Both the position numbers and the translations under genes were made by a program. The notes under the pieces are model-generated. The model saw only the letters and a program-made list of their open reading frames with translations. It had not been told where the DNA came from and ran no database searches. Shown here piece by piece: positions 1 through 7,224 of a DNA stretch of 13,792 nt (position 1 is its first letter; each line of letters starts with the position of its first letter). Origin of the DNA: an uncultured Prevotellaceae bacterium (lineage in GTDB: Bacteria > Bacteroidota > Bacteroidia > Bacteroidales > Muribaculaceae); assembly GCA_937904375.1 (NCBI GenBank), contig CALDIG010000059.1:1-13792 (forward strand), in the 5' to 3' direction.

Positions 1-75
1 CTTTCACCACAGATGTATAACATGCCCGTCGTACACGACAAGCGTCGCAACGGAAACCGTGCGGCGCTTGCTTAA
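1..75 (+). CDS. C-terminal tail of an unidentified protein (partial, cut by window edge)
   Basis: Frame 1 of the plus strand is open from the first base to a TAA at 73-75 and reads LSPQMYNMPVVHDKRRNGNR followed by AALA. The other two plus frames either stop early or run into the neighbouring gene antisense. The stop lies 20 bases before the stop of the convergent LRR gene, which is the usual spacing for the end of a real gene. The basic, Arg/Asn-rich tail is not one I recognise, so no function is assigned. An inverted repeat (ACGG-AAA-CCGT) sits inside the coding end at about 50-60. Confidence 0.4.
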   Translation, partial: LSPQMYNMPVVHDKRRNGNRAALA

Positions 76-95
76 CGTGACTATTTCTTTATTTC

Positions 96-2186
96 TTAGT
101 TACCTAGCAGCACATTATATATTGCGGTGATGTCGGAGCTGGTAATCGAGCCGTCGCCGTTCACGTCACAGGTGCTGAGGTAGGTGTCATCGCCAGTGAG
201 CAGGTAGTTGTAAACGGCTGTGATGTCGGCGCTGGTCACCGAGCCGTCGCCGTTGACATCACCGTAAACACTTGCCGAGCCAGCAGTAACGACACACATA
301 GTTGCTGGAGCCTGATATGTGTCACCCTCATCACCTGAACCAGTAGATAGTTTGGAATTGTTGATGTTTATATTACCCTCTTGGAAATCGTTCGCCGCTT
401 GGATATTAAATGAGAATATAGCTCCGCTGGTGCCGTTCAATGGTCTATAGTTTGGCGAGAAGCCTGTCACACGCAAAATGCCATTGTCTTGGAGCGTACT
501 TCCTATTACAAACTGTGCTGAACGAGGAGTTTTCACCACATAATCATAATTGTCTTCATCATAAACGAACTCCAATCCTGTAGGCAGCTGAATGTCGCAT
601 TGGAAACCTACGCAGGAATGGGATTGATTCTGCAACTGAACTTCCACTTTTTTAGTTGCACCAGTAGCAATCTCGAAGTTGTCGATATAGATGCGGTCGG
701 CATTGGGGTCATCATAGTATTCCTCGTTAATCCACACAAATTTTCCCCAAACGGGCGCCACCCAATAGTCATTGTAAGAGCCTTTGGGCACATAGAGGTT
801 GCAAGTGTTGTAATTTACACCCTCAAAAACATTATTCACAATTGACAGAGGCTTCACAACGTGGCAGTGGATATTTGCCAGAGCCGAACAGCCGTTGAAC
901 GAATATGGGTTCAATGCCATGAGATTAGCGCCAATGGTGACCTCGTTAAGCGATACGCAACTGCGGAAAATACCTTCGCCTGTCTGCACCAGACTTAGCG
1001 GCATCTCCACCTTCAGCAAGCTGGTGCAGCCTCTGAAGGCTTCATTGCCCAGCGTCACAAGGTTGCTGCCAAGGTTTAGCTCTGTCATCGCCACACACCC
1101 CTGGAAGGCGCTTGCAGCAATATCGGTGGTGCTCTCGGGGATTGTCACCGATGGAATCTTGGTACATCCATAGAATGCCGACGCGCCAATTGTGTTAACC
1201 GAGTTTCCTATCGTCAGTGATGCTATATTGTAGCATCCACTGAAGGCTTCATCGGCGATGGTAGTCGTCTGGTTAGGGATAGAGAGTGAAGCCAGATTAG
1301 AACAGCCCTTAAACGCCTTAGCGTTCACCGCATCGAGTCGGGCGTCAAGAGTAATGCTTGTGAGCTTGGAATCGCCCAGGAAGGCACTCTCGCCTATCAC
1401 TGTCACGATTGAAGGCACCTCAAATGTGGAGCCCTTGTCCCAGGGATAAGTGTGCAGCTCGGTGCATGCCTTGTTGTAGAGCACGCCACCGCTACCAGCA
1501 TACTTGGTGTTGTAGCTGTTGACATAGAAATTCTTCATGCCGCTACAGTAGGCAAAAGCTTCAGGTTCAATGAGTGTAACGTTGGCTGGTATAGTGAGCG
1601 ACGTCAATCCTGAGCAGTTGTAGAACGAGTTTTTGCGAATCATCGCTGCGCTTGTGCCAATTATCACGCGAGTGAGCTGGGTGCAGTTGGCAAAAGCGTC
1701 CTCGGTAAGCTCGGTAGCGGTGTTTGGCAGGTAGAGCTGTGTAATCTTGCTGCCACGAGGCAACTTGGCAAGGTCGTTACGGTAGTGATTGTAATGACTG
1801 ATAGTAGAGGTGCCGTTATAATAGACTGGCACATCTTGATTCACTGTAGAGGAGTAGTAATAGTGGTAATATCCCCCTATCTGCTCTCTATAATAATAGT
1901 CACCGCCTTGTATGGTCTTGGCGCCCGACACGTTAAGGGTTGCCAGCACACCAGGTGTGGTGCCATTGTTTTGAGTGAGTCCAGCCATCTCATGGATGTA
2001 CTTCAGGTCATCACTGTTGATCTCACCAGTGAGAATGAGCTGCGTGATAGTGTACTTCTTTTCAGGCTCAATGAGTGTGCTCAATGTTCCTGCCTGCTCA
2101 ATGTTGAGCGTCACACTCACCTGCGCCATGGCGCGAGGAGTGAGTAGCATGATTAGCATTAATGCTGCGAATGTGATTTTTTTCAT
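96..2186 (-). CDS. Secreted BspA-like LRR protein with cohesin-like and dockerin domains
   Basis: This 696-residue protein is predicted to be exported and surface-associated; family members act as adhesins or scaffold proteins. It has a Sec signal peptide (residues 1-21, hydrophobic core then AMA before Q22). Residues about 146-470 are Treponema/BspA-type LRRs (LRR_5) of about 23 residues with the recurring pattern AF.GC..L..v.IP. Residues about 498-635 look like a cohesin-type beta-sandwich (VEVQLQN, FQCDIQLPTGLEF, GAIFSFNI). Residues 642-694 are a type I dockerin with two calcium loops, DVNGDGSVTSAD (643-654) and DVNGDGSITSSD (674-685). Residues 96-135 are unusually rich in Tyr and His. It is the last gene of a minus-strand cluster, 52 bases after the previous stop, and no separate promoter is clear. 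There is no type IX sorting domain or LPXTG motif. Domain calls are firm for LRR and dockerin and moderate for cohesin; the ligand is unknown. Confidence 0.9.
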   Translation of the reverse strand: MKKITFAALMLIMLLTPRAMAQVSVTLNIEQAGTLSTLIEPEKKYTITQLILTGEINSDDLKYIHEMAGLTQNNGTTPGVLATLNVSGAKTIQGGDYYYREQIGGYYHYYYSSTVNQDVPVYYNGTSTISHYNHYRNDLAKLPRGSKITQLYLPNTATELTEDAFANCTQLTRVIIGTSAAMIRKNSFYNCSGLTSLTIPANVTLIEPEAFAYCSGMKNFYVNSYNTKYAGSGGVLYNKACTELHTYPWDKGSTFEVPSIVTVIGESAFLGDSKLTSITLDARLDAVNAKAFKGCSNLASLSIPNQTTTIADEAFSGCYNIASLTIGNSVNTIGASAFYGCTKIPSVTIPESTTDIAASAFQGCVAMTELNLGSNLVTLGNEAFRGCTSLLKVEMPLSLVQTGEGIFRSCVSLNEVTIGANLMALNPYSFNGCSALANIHCHVVKPLSIVNNVFEGVNYNTCNLYVPKGSYNDYWVAPVWGKFVWINEEYYDDPNADRIYIDNFEIATGATKKVEVQLQNQSHSCVGFQCDIQLPTGLEFVYDEDNYDYVVKTPRSAQFVIGSTLQDNGILRVTGFSPNYRPLNGTSGAIFSFNIQAANDFQEGNININNSKLSTGSGDEGDTYQAPATMCVVTAGSASVYGDVNGDGSVTSADITAVYNYLLTGDDTYLSTCDVNGDGSITSSDITAIYNVLLGN

Positions 2187-2238
2187 ATAATATATCTATT
2201 TTAGTTCTTATTAATCTTAAATGTGGCAATAATCAATA

Positions 2239-5200
2239 TCAATCGTTTCGGATAAGGCTAATTACTCTTAGCACATCGCTCATGTTGATGTCGCCGTCGC
2301 CGTTCACGTCCATCAGTGCTTCATCGAGGACTGCCATGGGATAGTTGCCCTGCAGGTAGCTGACGATGAGTGTGGCGTCGGTGATGTCGATGCGGCCGTC
2401 TTCATTCACATCGCCAGCACCAGCCGCGTTGCTAGGATAGAGCACTTGGACGATGCAGCTGGCACTCAGGTTGCTGCCATCGATAGTGGTGGCGGTGATG
2501 CTCACCGTGCCAACTCCCACGCCTCTCACTAGGCCGTTCTGGTCAACACTTGCCACGGCATCATTGCTCGAGGTCCAGTTGAAAGTCTTGATGTAGGCTG
2601 CCTCATCAACAGTGCCAGTTATTTGCACAGTGTTGCCCATGACCACAGCCTCTTTTGCCTTGTCTAGGCTGATGCTGGTAGTCGGCACAGGGTTAACGGT
2701 CACCACGCACGAGTCGCTCAAGTTGCTGCCGTCGGTTGTTGTGGCGGTGATTATAGCAGTGCCAAGGCCTTGCGACGTCACTACACCACTGTTATTTACT
2801 GCAGCAACACTCTCGTTGCTTGAAGTCCAGGTCACATTCTTGTTGTTGGCATTACTGGGGGTTGCTGTAGCAACGAGACTAAATAAATAAAACTGCTGAC
2901 CATTGTATAATAATGTGTAGCTGTTCTCATTGAGAGAGATGCCTGTTACCGGCTGGAGCACCGTCACTACCGAAGAAGCATTTATGTTACTCCCATCTTT
3001 AGTGGTAGCGGTTATAGTGGCTGATCCACGCCTTAAGGCAGTGACATTGCCCAATGTGTCAACACTTGCCACATTTGTGTTACTTGACGACCATGTCACC
3101 GACTTGTCATTAGCATTCTCAGGCAGAACTGATGACGAAAGCGTGAACGATTCTCCCACGTTCAGCGTTTTAGCTTGTGGGTCAAGAGTGATCTCTGTTA
3201 CCAGCTGCTCCACGGTTACAATGCACGAGTCGCTCAAGTTGCTACCATCGGTAGTCGTTGCAGTAATGGTCACAACGCCCTTACCTGCCGATGTTACTGT
3301 TCCGTCGCTTGAAACTGTGGCTATATTCTCATTACTTGATGTCCACTGGACAGCGCTGGTATTAGCATTGCTCGGAGTTGTTGATGCTGTGAGCTTAAAC
3401 GAGAAGGTATCACTGCCATTATATTTTAATGTGTGATTATGTTCGTTCACGGTTATGCCTGTCACAGGTTGAAGAACTGTAACCACGCAAGATGCACTAA
3501 GGTCACTGCCGTCGTTAGTGGTAGCAATTATAGTGGCTGTTCCACGCTTTAAGGCAGTGACATTGCCCAATGTGTCAACACTTGCTACTGTGGCATCACT
3601 TGACGACCATGTCACCGACTTATTGACAGCAGTTTCAGGAAGTAAAGTTGGGGTCAATGTAAATGATTCACCAACATTAAGTGTTTTCTCCTCAGTATCA
3701 AGTGCAATAGATGTAACAGTATTTAAATTATCAGCCAAAACATTAAATCTCATCCAAGGATCTTTTGTATTGTATTTTGAGACTGAGGCAGCAGGTACAT
3801 ACAGATCAGCATTATAATTGGAAAAAACATTTTCATTTATCGTTATTGGCTCTGATATTAGGCAATAAATTTTATTTAAAGAAGTACAACCATTAAAAGC
3901 AATATCTACAATCGAGGTCACTGAACTTGGAATTGTCACGGTAGTCAAGCCAATGCAACCACCGAAAGCATTACGGCCAATTGAAGTCACCGAATTGGGG
4001 ATAATGGTATTTTTACAACCAAGAACAATAGTATTTGACATTGTCTCTATTATTGCATTGCAATTATTTCTTGAATCATACTTAGGATTACCACTTTCAA
4101 CGACTATTGAAGTCAAGCCACTGCAATTAGAGAATGCATTCCAATAGATCATTGTCACAGAGTTAGGAATTTCTATCGATGTCAAGCTACTACAACCATC
4201 AAAGCATTCACCAGGAATAGTTGCCAATGAATTGGATAGTGTCACGGAGGTCAAGTCACTGCAATCTCTAAAGGCCCATACACCAATCGAAGTCACCGAG
4301 TTTGGGATGGTCACCGAGGTCAAGCCACTGCAACCAGAGAAGGCACTTAAGTGAATCTCAGTTACTGAGTTGGGGATTTCAACCGAGGTCAAGCCAATGC
4401 AATTCCCAAAAGCGTTTTGCCCAATAGAAGTCACCGAGTTGGGGATAACTGTATTCTTGCAACCACGTATTAAAGTATTGGTAGCAGTCTTTATTATAGC
4501 GTTACAATTGTTGCGGGAATCAAATTCTGTGTTTCCACTCTCTACAACCATCGAGGTCAAACTAGTGCAACCTTCGAAAGCTTGATCGCCAATCGATGTC
4601 ACCGAGTTGGGGATACTCACTGAGGTTAATCCTGTACATCCTTGAAAAGCATAGTCTCTAATCTCAGTAACAGAAGTCGGGAGTGATATCGATGTTAGTC
4701 CTGTCAGCCCTTTACAAAGTAATTTTGGTATAATTTGTACTGAACTGCCAAAAGTAAAAGTCTTAATTTTACTACTTGAAGTTTGAAACGGAACACTTGT
4801 GAAATCGGCGCATGATATCGCGTTCCAATTCACTGATGTCAAGCTATTGCAATTATAGAATGCTAAGGAGCCAATTGAAGTCACCGATTTGGGGATGGTC
4901 ACCGAAGTCAAGCCAGTGCCTCTGAAGGCATAATTACCAATCGAAGTCACCGAGTTGGGGATGGTCACCGAGGTCAAGTTACTGCACTCATAGAAGGCAA
5001 AATTACCAATCGAAGTCACCGAGTTGGGGATGGTCACCGAGGTCAAGCTACTGCAAATATAGAAAGTTCTTTCGCCAATCGAAGTCACTGAGTAAGTAAT
5101 GCCATTGTTGGTTACAGTTGATGGGATATTCACAGCACCAATGTAATTCCCACCACTTGTCACTGTCACGCTTGTGCCATCACTGTTGATGTTATAGGCA

Positions 5201-5301
5201 AGGCCATCGACCATAAAGTCATAAGCGCTCGCCAGTTGCGGCAACATTGCCGTGAGTGCCAGCAATGCAAGTCTTGTAATTTGTTTAAATAAATGTCTCA
5301 T
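2239..5301 (-). CDS. Secreted LRR / Big_2 / dockerin surface protein
   Basis: This 1020-residue protein has a Sec signal peptide (residues 1-26, ending ASA before YDF). About 16 LRR_5 repeats follow (residues about 70-500) with the motif LTSVTIPNSVTSIG..AF..C. Then come five bacterial Ig-like Big_2 domains (about 527-609, 612-696, 700-783, 785-869 and 873-953), each with a W-SS-(N/D)...(V/I)A.V core and the ending DGSNLS.SC.V.V. A C-terminal dockerin (963-1018) has calcium loops DVNEDGRIDITD and DVNGDGDINMSD. The layout suits a long extracellular stalk carrying a binding head. The ATG at 5301 is only 3 bases after the stop of the 245-residue gene, which implies translational coupling. The LRR part looks more AT-rich than the Big_2/dockerin part, so the gene may be a mosaic. 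No catalytic domain is seen. Confidence 0.93.
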   Translation of the reverse strand: MRHLFKQITRLALLALTAMLPQLASAYDFMVDGLAYNINSDGTSVTVTSGGNYIGAVNIPSTVTNNGITYSVTSIGERTFYICSSLTSVTIPNSVTSIGNFAFYECSNLTSVTIPNSVTSIGNYAFRGTGLTSVTIPKSVTSIGSLAFYNCNSLTSVNWNAISCADFTSVPFQTSSSKIKTFTFGSSVQIIPKLLCKGLTGLTSISLPTSVTEIRDYAFQGCTGLTSVSIPNSVTSIGDQAFEGCTSLTSMVVESGNTEFDSRNNCNAIIKTATNTLIRGCKNTVIPNSVTSIGQNAFGNCIGLTSVEIPNSVTEIHLSAFSGCSGLTSVTIPNSVTSIGVWAFRDCSDLTSVTLSNSLATIPGECFDGCSSLTSIEIPNSVTMIYWNAFSNCSGLTSIVVESGNPKYDSRNNCNAIIETMSNTIVLGCKNTIIPNSVTSIGRNAFGGCIGLTTVTIPSSVTSIVDIAFNGCTSLNKIYCLISEPITINENVFSNYNADLYVPAASVSKYNTKDPWMRFNVLADNLNTVTSIALDTEEKTLNVGESFTLTPTLLPETAVNKSVTWSSSDATVASVDTLGNVTALKRGTATIIATTNDGSDLSASCVVTVLQPVTGITVNEHNHTLKYNGSDTFSFKLTASTTPSNANTSAVQWTSSNENIATVSSDGTVTSAGKGVVTITATTTDGSNLSDSCIVTVEQLVTEITLDPQAKTLNVGESFTLSSSVLPENANDKSVTWSSSNTNVASVDTLGNVTALRRGSATITATTKDGSNINASSVVTVLQPVTGISLNENSYTLLYNGQQFYLFSLVATATPSNANNKNVTWTSSNESVAAVNNSGVVTSQGLGTAIITATTTDGSNLSDSCVVTVNPVPTTSISLDKAKEAVVMGNTVQITGTVDEAAYIKTFNWTSSNDAVASVDQNGLVRGVGVGTVSITATTIDGSNLSASCIVQVLYPSNAAGAGDVNEDGRIDITDATLIVSYLQGNYPMAVLDEALMDVNGDGDINMSDVLRVISLIRND
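2686..3723 (-). repeat. Tandem duplication of a two-Ig-domain unit (2 x 519 bp) in the LRR/Big_2 gene
   Basis: Big_2 domains 1 and 3 resemble each other (KTLNVGESFTL..., ...VTWSSS...VASVDTLGNVTAL.RG.ATI.ATT). Domains 2 and 4 form a different pair (VTGI..NE...TL.YNG, TPSNAN, TSSNE). The period is 173 residues: residues 527-699 (bases 3205-3723) followed by 700-872 (bases 2686-3204). The array therefore grew by copying a pair of domains. Domain 5 is a single more divergent unit. Confidence 0.8.
3865..4560 (-). repeat. Duplicated 84-residue LRR/insert block, period 148 residues
   Basis: Residues 248-331 (bases 4309-4560) and 396-479 (bases 3865-4116) of the large LRR protein are near copies. 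Both contain VVESGN..(F/Y)DSRNNCNAII followed by GCKNT(V/I)IPNSVTSIG.NAFG.CIGLT. The DSRNNCNAII segment is an atypical insert inside the LRR array, and its recurrence shows a block of several LRRs was duplicated. Confidence 0.75.
4932..5047 (-). repeat. Exact 47-bp direct repeats, 69 bp apart, in the LRR array
   Basis: The 47 bases at 4932-4978 are identical to those at 5001-5047, and the 69-base period equals one 23-residue LRR. Slightly diverged copies occur near 4283-4325 and 4870-4910. Identity this high implies recent expansion and could allow repeat loss or gain by recombination. Confidence 0.85.
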
Positions 5302-5304
5302 AAA

Positions 5305-6042
5305 TTATGGAAGCTTTATTGTTTTGAGTAAATCACTATAAATACAGCAGAAGTCTTCAATCTCGTCGGCAGTTAGTTTACTGAGAGGAGAAAACTTTGG
5401 AATAGCTATTAGACTATTATAGTAAATAGTGAGATTTGCCACTCCAGCACGAACTTTTCTGGGTAATGGCAAAGAGGCATTCTTGTAAAGGTTTTTAATC
5501 CCTTCTAATGCACCAGCCTGAAAATAGATAATGTCTTTAGGTCCAGGTGCCTGCAATACAACAGCAAGCCTTCCTGCGATGTCATAATTAGCCAAAGGTC
5601 CAAATTTGAAGTTTGAAGAATTTGAGCGCACTACAGAAGCAACATTTGTGATAAAGTCAAAAACGTCTTCAAATGTGCTAAAAGTCAAGGGTTTCACTTT
5701 GCGCTGCTGATGCCGTTTTAACTCCTTAATGATTGATGGCAGAGAACCAGCTATGCGACGCTGGTGTCCATCCATAGGCACAAAGAGATTGCGCTTGCTG
5801 TCCCAATGAAGACCATACACACTGATAGTAATAGTGTCCTTAGGCAATTTCAAAGTGCTGACAGGTGCCCCGTTTTTCAATAACAAACAATTACCATAGG
5901 TAACTCGCCAGGCTCTTTTACCTTTTGGCTTGACGTAATCATTGACAAGGTCGGTGAGTGTCAATAATTTAGGGGAAGGTGGCAGTGTAGGTTCCGGGCA
6001 CACACCTATTTTCCCCTTGATAGTTGGTGTTTTGAGTCTCAT
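5305..6042 (-). CDS. 245-residue cytoplasmic protein of unknown function
   Basis: There is no signal peptide or membrane segment, and the protein is basic overall. The N-terminal third (residues about 1-90) carries Pro-rich KTPTIKGK and PEPTLPPSPK stretches followed by a beta-rich segment (VTYGNCLLLKNGA, TITISVYGLHWD). The C-terminal part (about 120-240) looks helical: FSTFEDVFDFITNVASVV, then NYDIAGRLAVVLQAPGPKDIIYF, and a final LTADEIEDFCCIYSDLL. The YD.A.RLA and EIEDF.CIY patterns faintly recall a family of helical hypothetical proteins, but I cannot name it and no catalytic set is evident. The gene lies 20 bases after the 60-residue ORF and 3 bases before the secreted LRR gene, so it is almost certainly co-transcribed with both. 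A cytoplasmic partner so close to a secreted adhesin is unusual. It is real by length and context; the function is unknown. Confidence 0.8.
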   Translation of the reverse strand: MRLKTPTIKGKIGVCPEPTLPPSPKLLTLTDLVNDYVKPKGKRAWRVTYGNCLLLKNGAPVSTLKLPKDTITISVYGLHWDSKRNLFVPMDGHQRRIAGSLPSIIKELKRHQQRKVKPLTFSTFEDVFDFITNVASVVRSNSSNFKFGPLANYDIAGRLAVVLQAPGPKDIIYFQAGALEGIKNLYKNASLPLPRKVRAGVANLTIYYNSLIAIPKFSPLSKLTADEIEDFCCIYSDLLKTIKLP

Positions 6043-6062
6043 GTTATAAAGTTTTTAATTAA

Positions 6063-6245
6063 TTATTTTGATTTCTTTTCTGATTTCAATTGTGCAAGCT
6101 CATCTTTCATCGAAGAGAGTAGAGACTTCATCTTATCAAGATTCTCTTGAATAGTTGCACACAGTTGATCACAATCTTGAATGTAAGAATCTATCGTTTC
6201 TTCAGGTTCGACAGGCACGTAATCTTTGGTAATTTGCAAAGCCAT
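6063..6245 (-). CDS. 60-residue acidic coiled-coil protein, unknown function
   Basis: The first 20 residues are acidic (VPVEPEETIDSY). The rest, from residue about 22 to 58, has heptad-like spacing of L, I and M (CATIQENLDKMKSLLSSMKD then ELAQLKSEKK), which predicts a single amphipathic helix or coiled coil. It has no signal peptide. It is the first gene of the minus-strand cluster, 20 bases upstream of the 245-residue gene, and follows a long non-coding leader. It may be a small partner or oligomerisation subunit of the downstream unknown protein; this is inferred from position only. No ribosome-binding site is visible, which is normal in Bacteroidetes. Confidence 0.7.
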   Translation of the reverse strand: MALQITKDYVPVEPEETIDSYIQDCDQLCATIQENLDKMKSLLSSMKDELAQLKSEKKSK

Positions 6246-6832
6246 AATAAATAATGAATTATTATTTGCCTACTCTTTTCACAGGTTTTTCGGCTTCCTC
6301 CTATCTTATTTATTATTAACAAAACTTATGGGCACACAAAGTGTGAGCCTTGATGACTTTCTTTTGTCAAAAAGGCTCTGGAAAACCTGTAGTAATGAGA
6401 GGTGGGTTTGAAAAATTCCTAATGGTTAGGTTTTATTCTGCCATCTTTTGTTCCTTGCTGGCATCTTTGTCCTCACCTGCTTGACCTGTAGCCCGCTACT
6501 ATGTCGGCGCATTTGAGTCCAAATCTGCTCAGCAATCAATCAAAATATGTCAGCAGCAATTTTTAAAACCCACCTCTAAAGAAAATCGGCTCACACCTGT
6601 AGCTATGGCGCTGCTTCACCACAGCGTGGTGTGCAACTGTCCCAATGCCGTTAGGCAGGAAAACCTAGTTCAGCGCGTCGCCCCTTACTACTTATAAATT
6701 TTCCAGATTTATTTTGACAAGGCGAAGCATCTGTGGCTCCTGATGATATTTTGCCTCTGTGTGAGTGCCGTGGCACTCATGACAATGCAAAAATAGTCAA
6801 TTTTTTTGAACTTTAGTCATTGCGAGCCGATT
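6246..6832 (-). other. Long non-coding leader rich in inverted repeats (candidate structured RNA or decayed element)
   Basis: About 590 bases without a credible gene lie between a good minus-strand promoter and the 60-residue ORF. Short stem-loops crowd it: CACAC-AAA-GTGTG (6333-6345), GAGCCTT...AAGGCTC (6345-6378), CCTAA-TGG-TTAGG (6418-6430), CTGCT...AGCAG (6525-6556), CACCAC-AGC-GTGGTG (6617-6631), TGCC-GTTA-GGCA (6646-6657) and TGAGTGCC-GT-GGCACTCA (6762-6779). Two longer inverted repeats are nested: 6398-6417 with 6558-6577, and GTGTGAGCC (6341-6349) with GGCTCACAC (6588-6596). The outer one competes with the local 6345-6378 hairpin. I compared it with what I know of tmRNA, RNase P RNA and group II introns and found no match. 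It could be a regulatory leader, a separate ncRNA or a MITE-like remnant. Confidence 0.45.
6398..6577. repeat. 180-bp segment bounded by 20-bp inverted repeats (one mismatch)
   Basis: The arm at 6398-6417 begins AGAGGTGGGTTT. It is the reverse complement of 6558-6577, which ends AAACCCACCTCT, with 19 of 20 positions pairing. The enclosed 140 bases hold further small hairpins and no gene. No clear target-site duplication flanks the arms (TAATG against AAAGA), which weakens a mobile-element reading. The octamer ACCTGTAG lies outside both arms, at 6385-6392 and 6594-6601, and its first seven bases recur inside at 6484-6490. Confidence 0.6.
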
Positions 6833-6838
6833 TTTTTG

Positions 6839-6869
6839 CAAAAATAGGCATAAAGATTTTTACCTGCAA
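6839..6869 (-). promoter_or_regulatory. Bacteroidetes-type promoter for the LRR cluster leader
   Basis: Read on the minus strand, TTG (6869-6867) is followed by a 20-base spacer and then TATTTTTG (6846-6839), matching TTTG-N19..21-TAnnTTTG. Transcription would start near 6832. The whole block is nearly identical to the promoter of the DUF4160 gene at 13450-13480. A second TATTTTTG at 6795-6788 lacks a -33 partner. Confidence 0.6.
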
Positions 6870-7121
6870 TAGGTTAAGAGCACTATTTTCAACTGGTTGG
6901 GACGATTTTAATAGCATTTAAGTGCAAATGCCGTTCATATTGGTTCATTTAGGATTATTTGTGATTTCAGGACGAAAAAAATCACAAAAAAAAGGACGTT
7001 TAGTCATTTCTGGTCTCAGTCTCAAAAAGCTGCACCTCTCGGTGTCGAAAAGCCTCGCAAGCTCGGGGGATTTTTTCGTTAGATACTCGAGGGCGCACTT
7101 CGTGCTTAAAATTAATTAATT
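6870..7121. other. Intergenic stretch without a convincing gene
   Basis: About 250 bases lie between the LRR-cluster promoter and the terminator of the thiamine operon. They contain homopolymer A runs, a small hairpin CACC-TCTC-GGTG (7033-7044) and GCAC-TTC-GTGC (7095-7105). A 65-codon plus-strand ORF at 6922-7119 has no promoter or family resemblance and is probably chance. It could be a multi-copy intergenic element, but this cannot be tested here. Confidence 0.4.
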
Positions 7122-7145
7122 GAGTCCACTTTTTAAAGTGGACTC
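7122..7145 (-). terminator. Perfect 11-bp palindromic stem-loop, probable terminator of the thiamine operon
   Basis: GAGTCCACTTT and AAAGTGGACTC pair perfectly around a 2-base centre. The stem lies 80 bases past the HAD stop codon. On the minus strand it is followed by an A/T-rich tract (AATTAATTAATTTT) rather than a pure T run, which is common in Bacteroidetes. The symmetry would also let it stop plus-strand transcription. Confidence 0.65.
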
Positions 7146-7224
7146 AGTTTATTATTTTCACTTCGCAAATTTAATACTTAACATTTTGCAAGCTTTAGAC
7201 AGGTAATAATTGAAATACAACCAG

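Noticed and set aside
3900..5090. CRISPR-like array of regularly spaced repeats
   Set aside because: The 69-base period equals 23-residue LRR units in one continuous reading frame.
6345..6378. Group II intron domain V
   Set aside because: The hairpin has GAGCC and GAAA-like parts, but its upper stem is only four base pairs, the loop is eight bases, there is no two-base bulge in the right place, and no intron-encoded protein is nearby.
6300..6780. tmRNA or RNase P RNA
   Set aside because: The tRNA-like ends of tmRNA and the GAGGAAAGUCC and ACAGAA motifs of RNase P RNA are absent on both strands.
6922..7119. 65-codon plus-strand ORF
   Set aside because: Low-complexity composition, no promoter and no family resemblance; the region looks non-coding.
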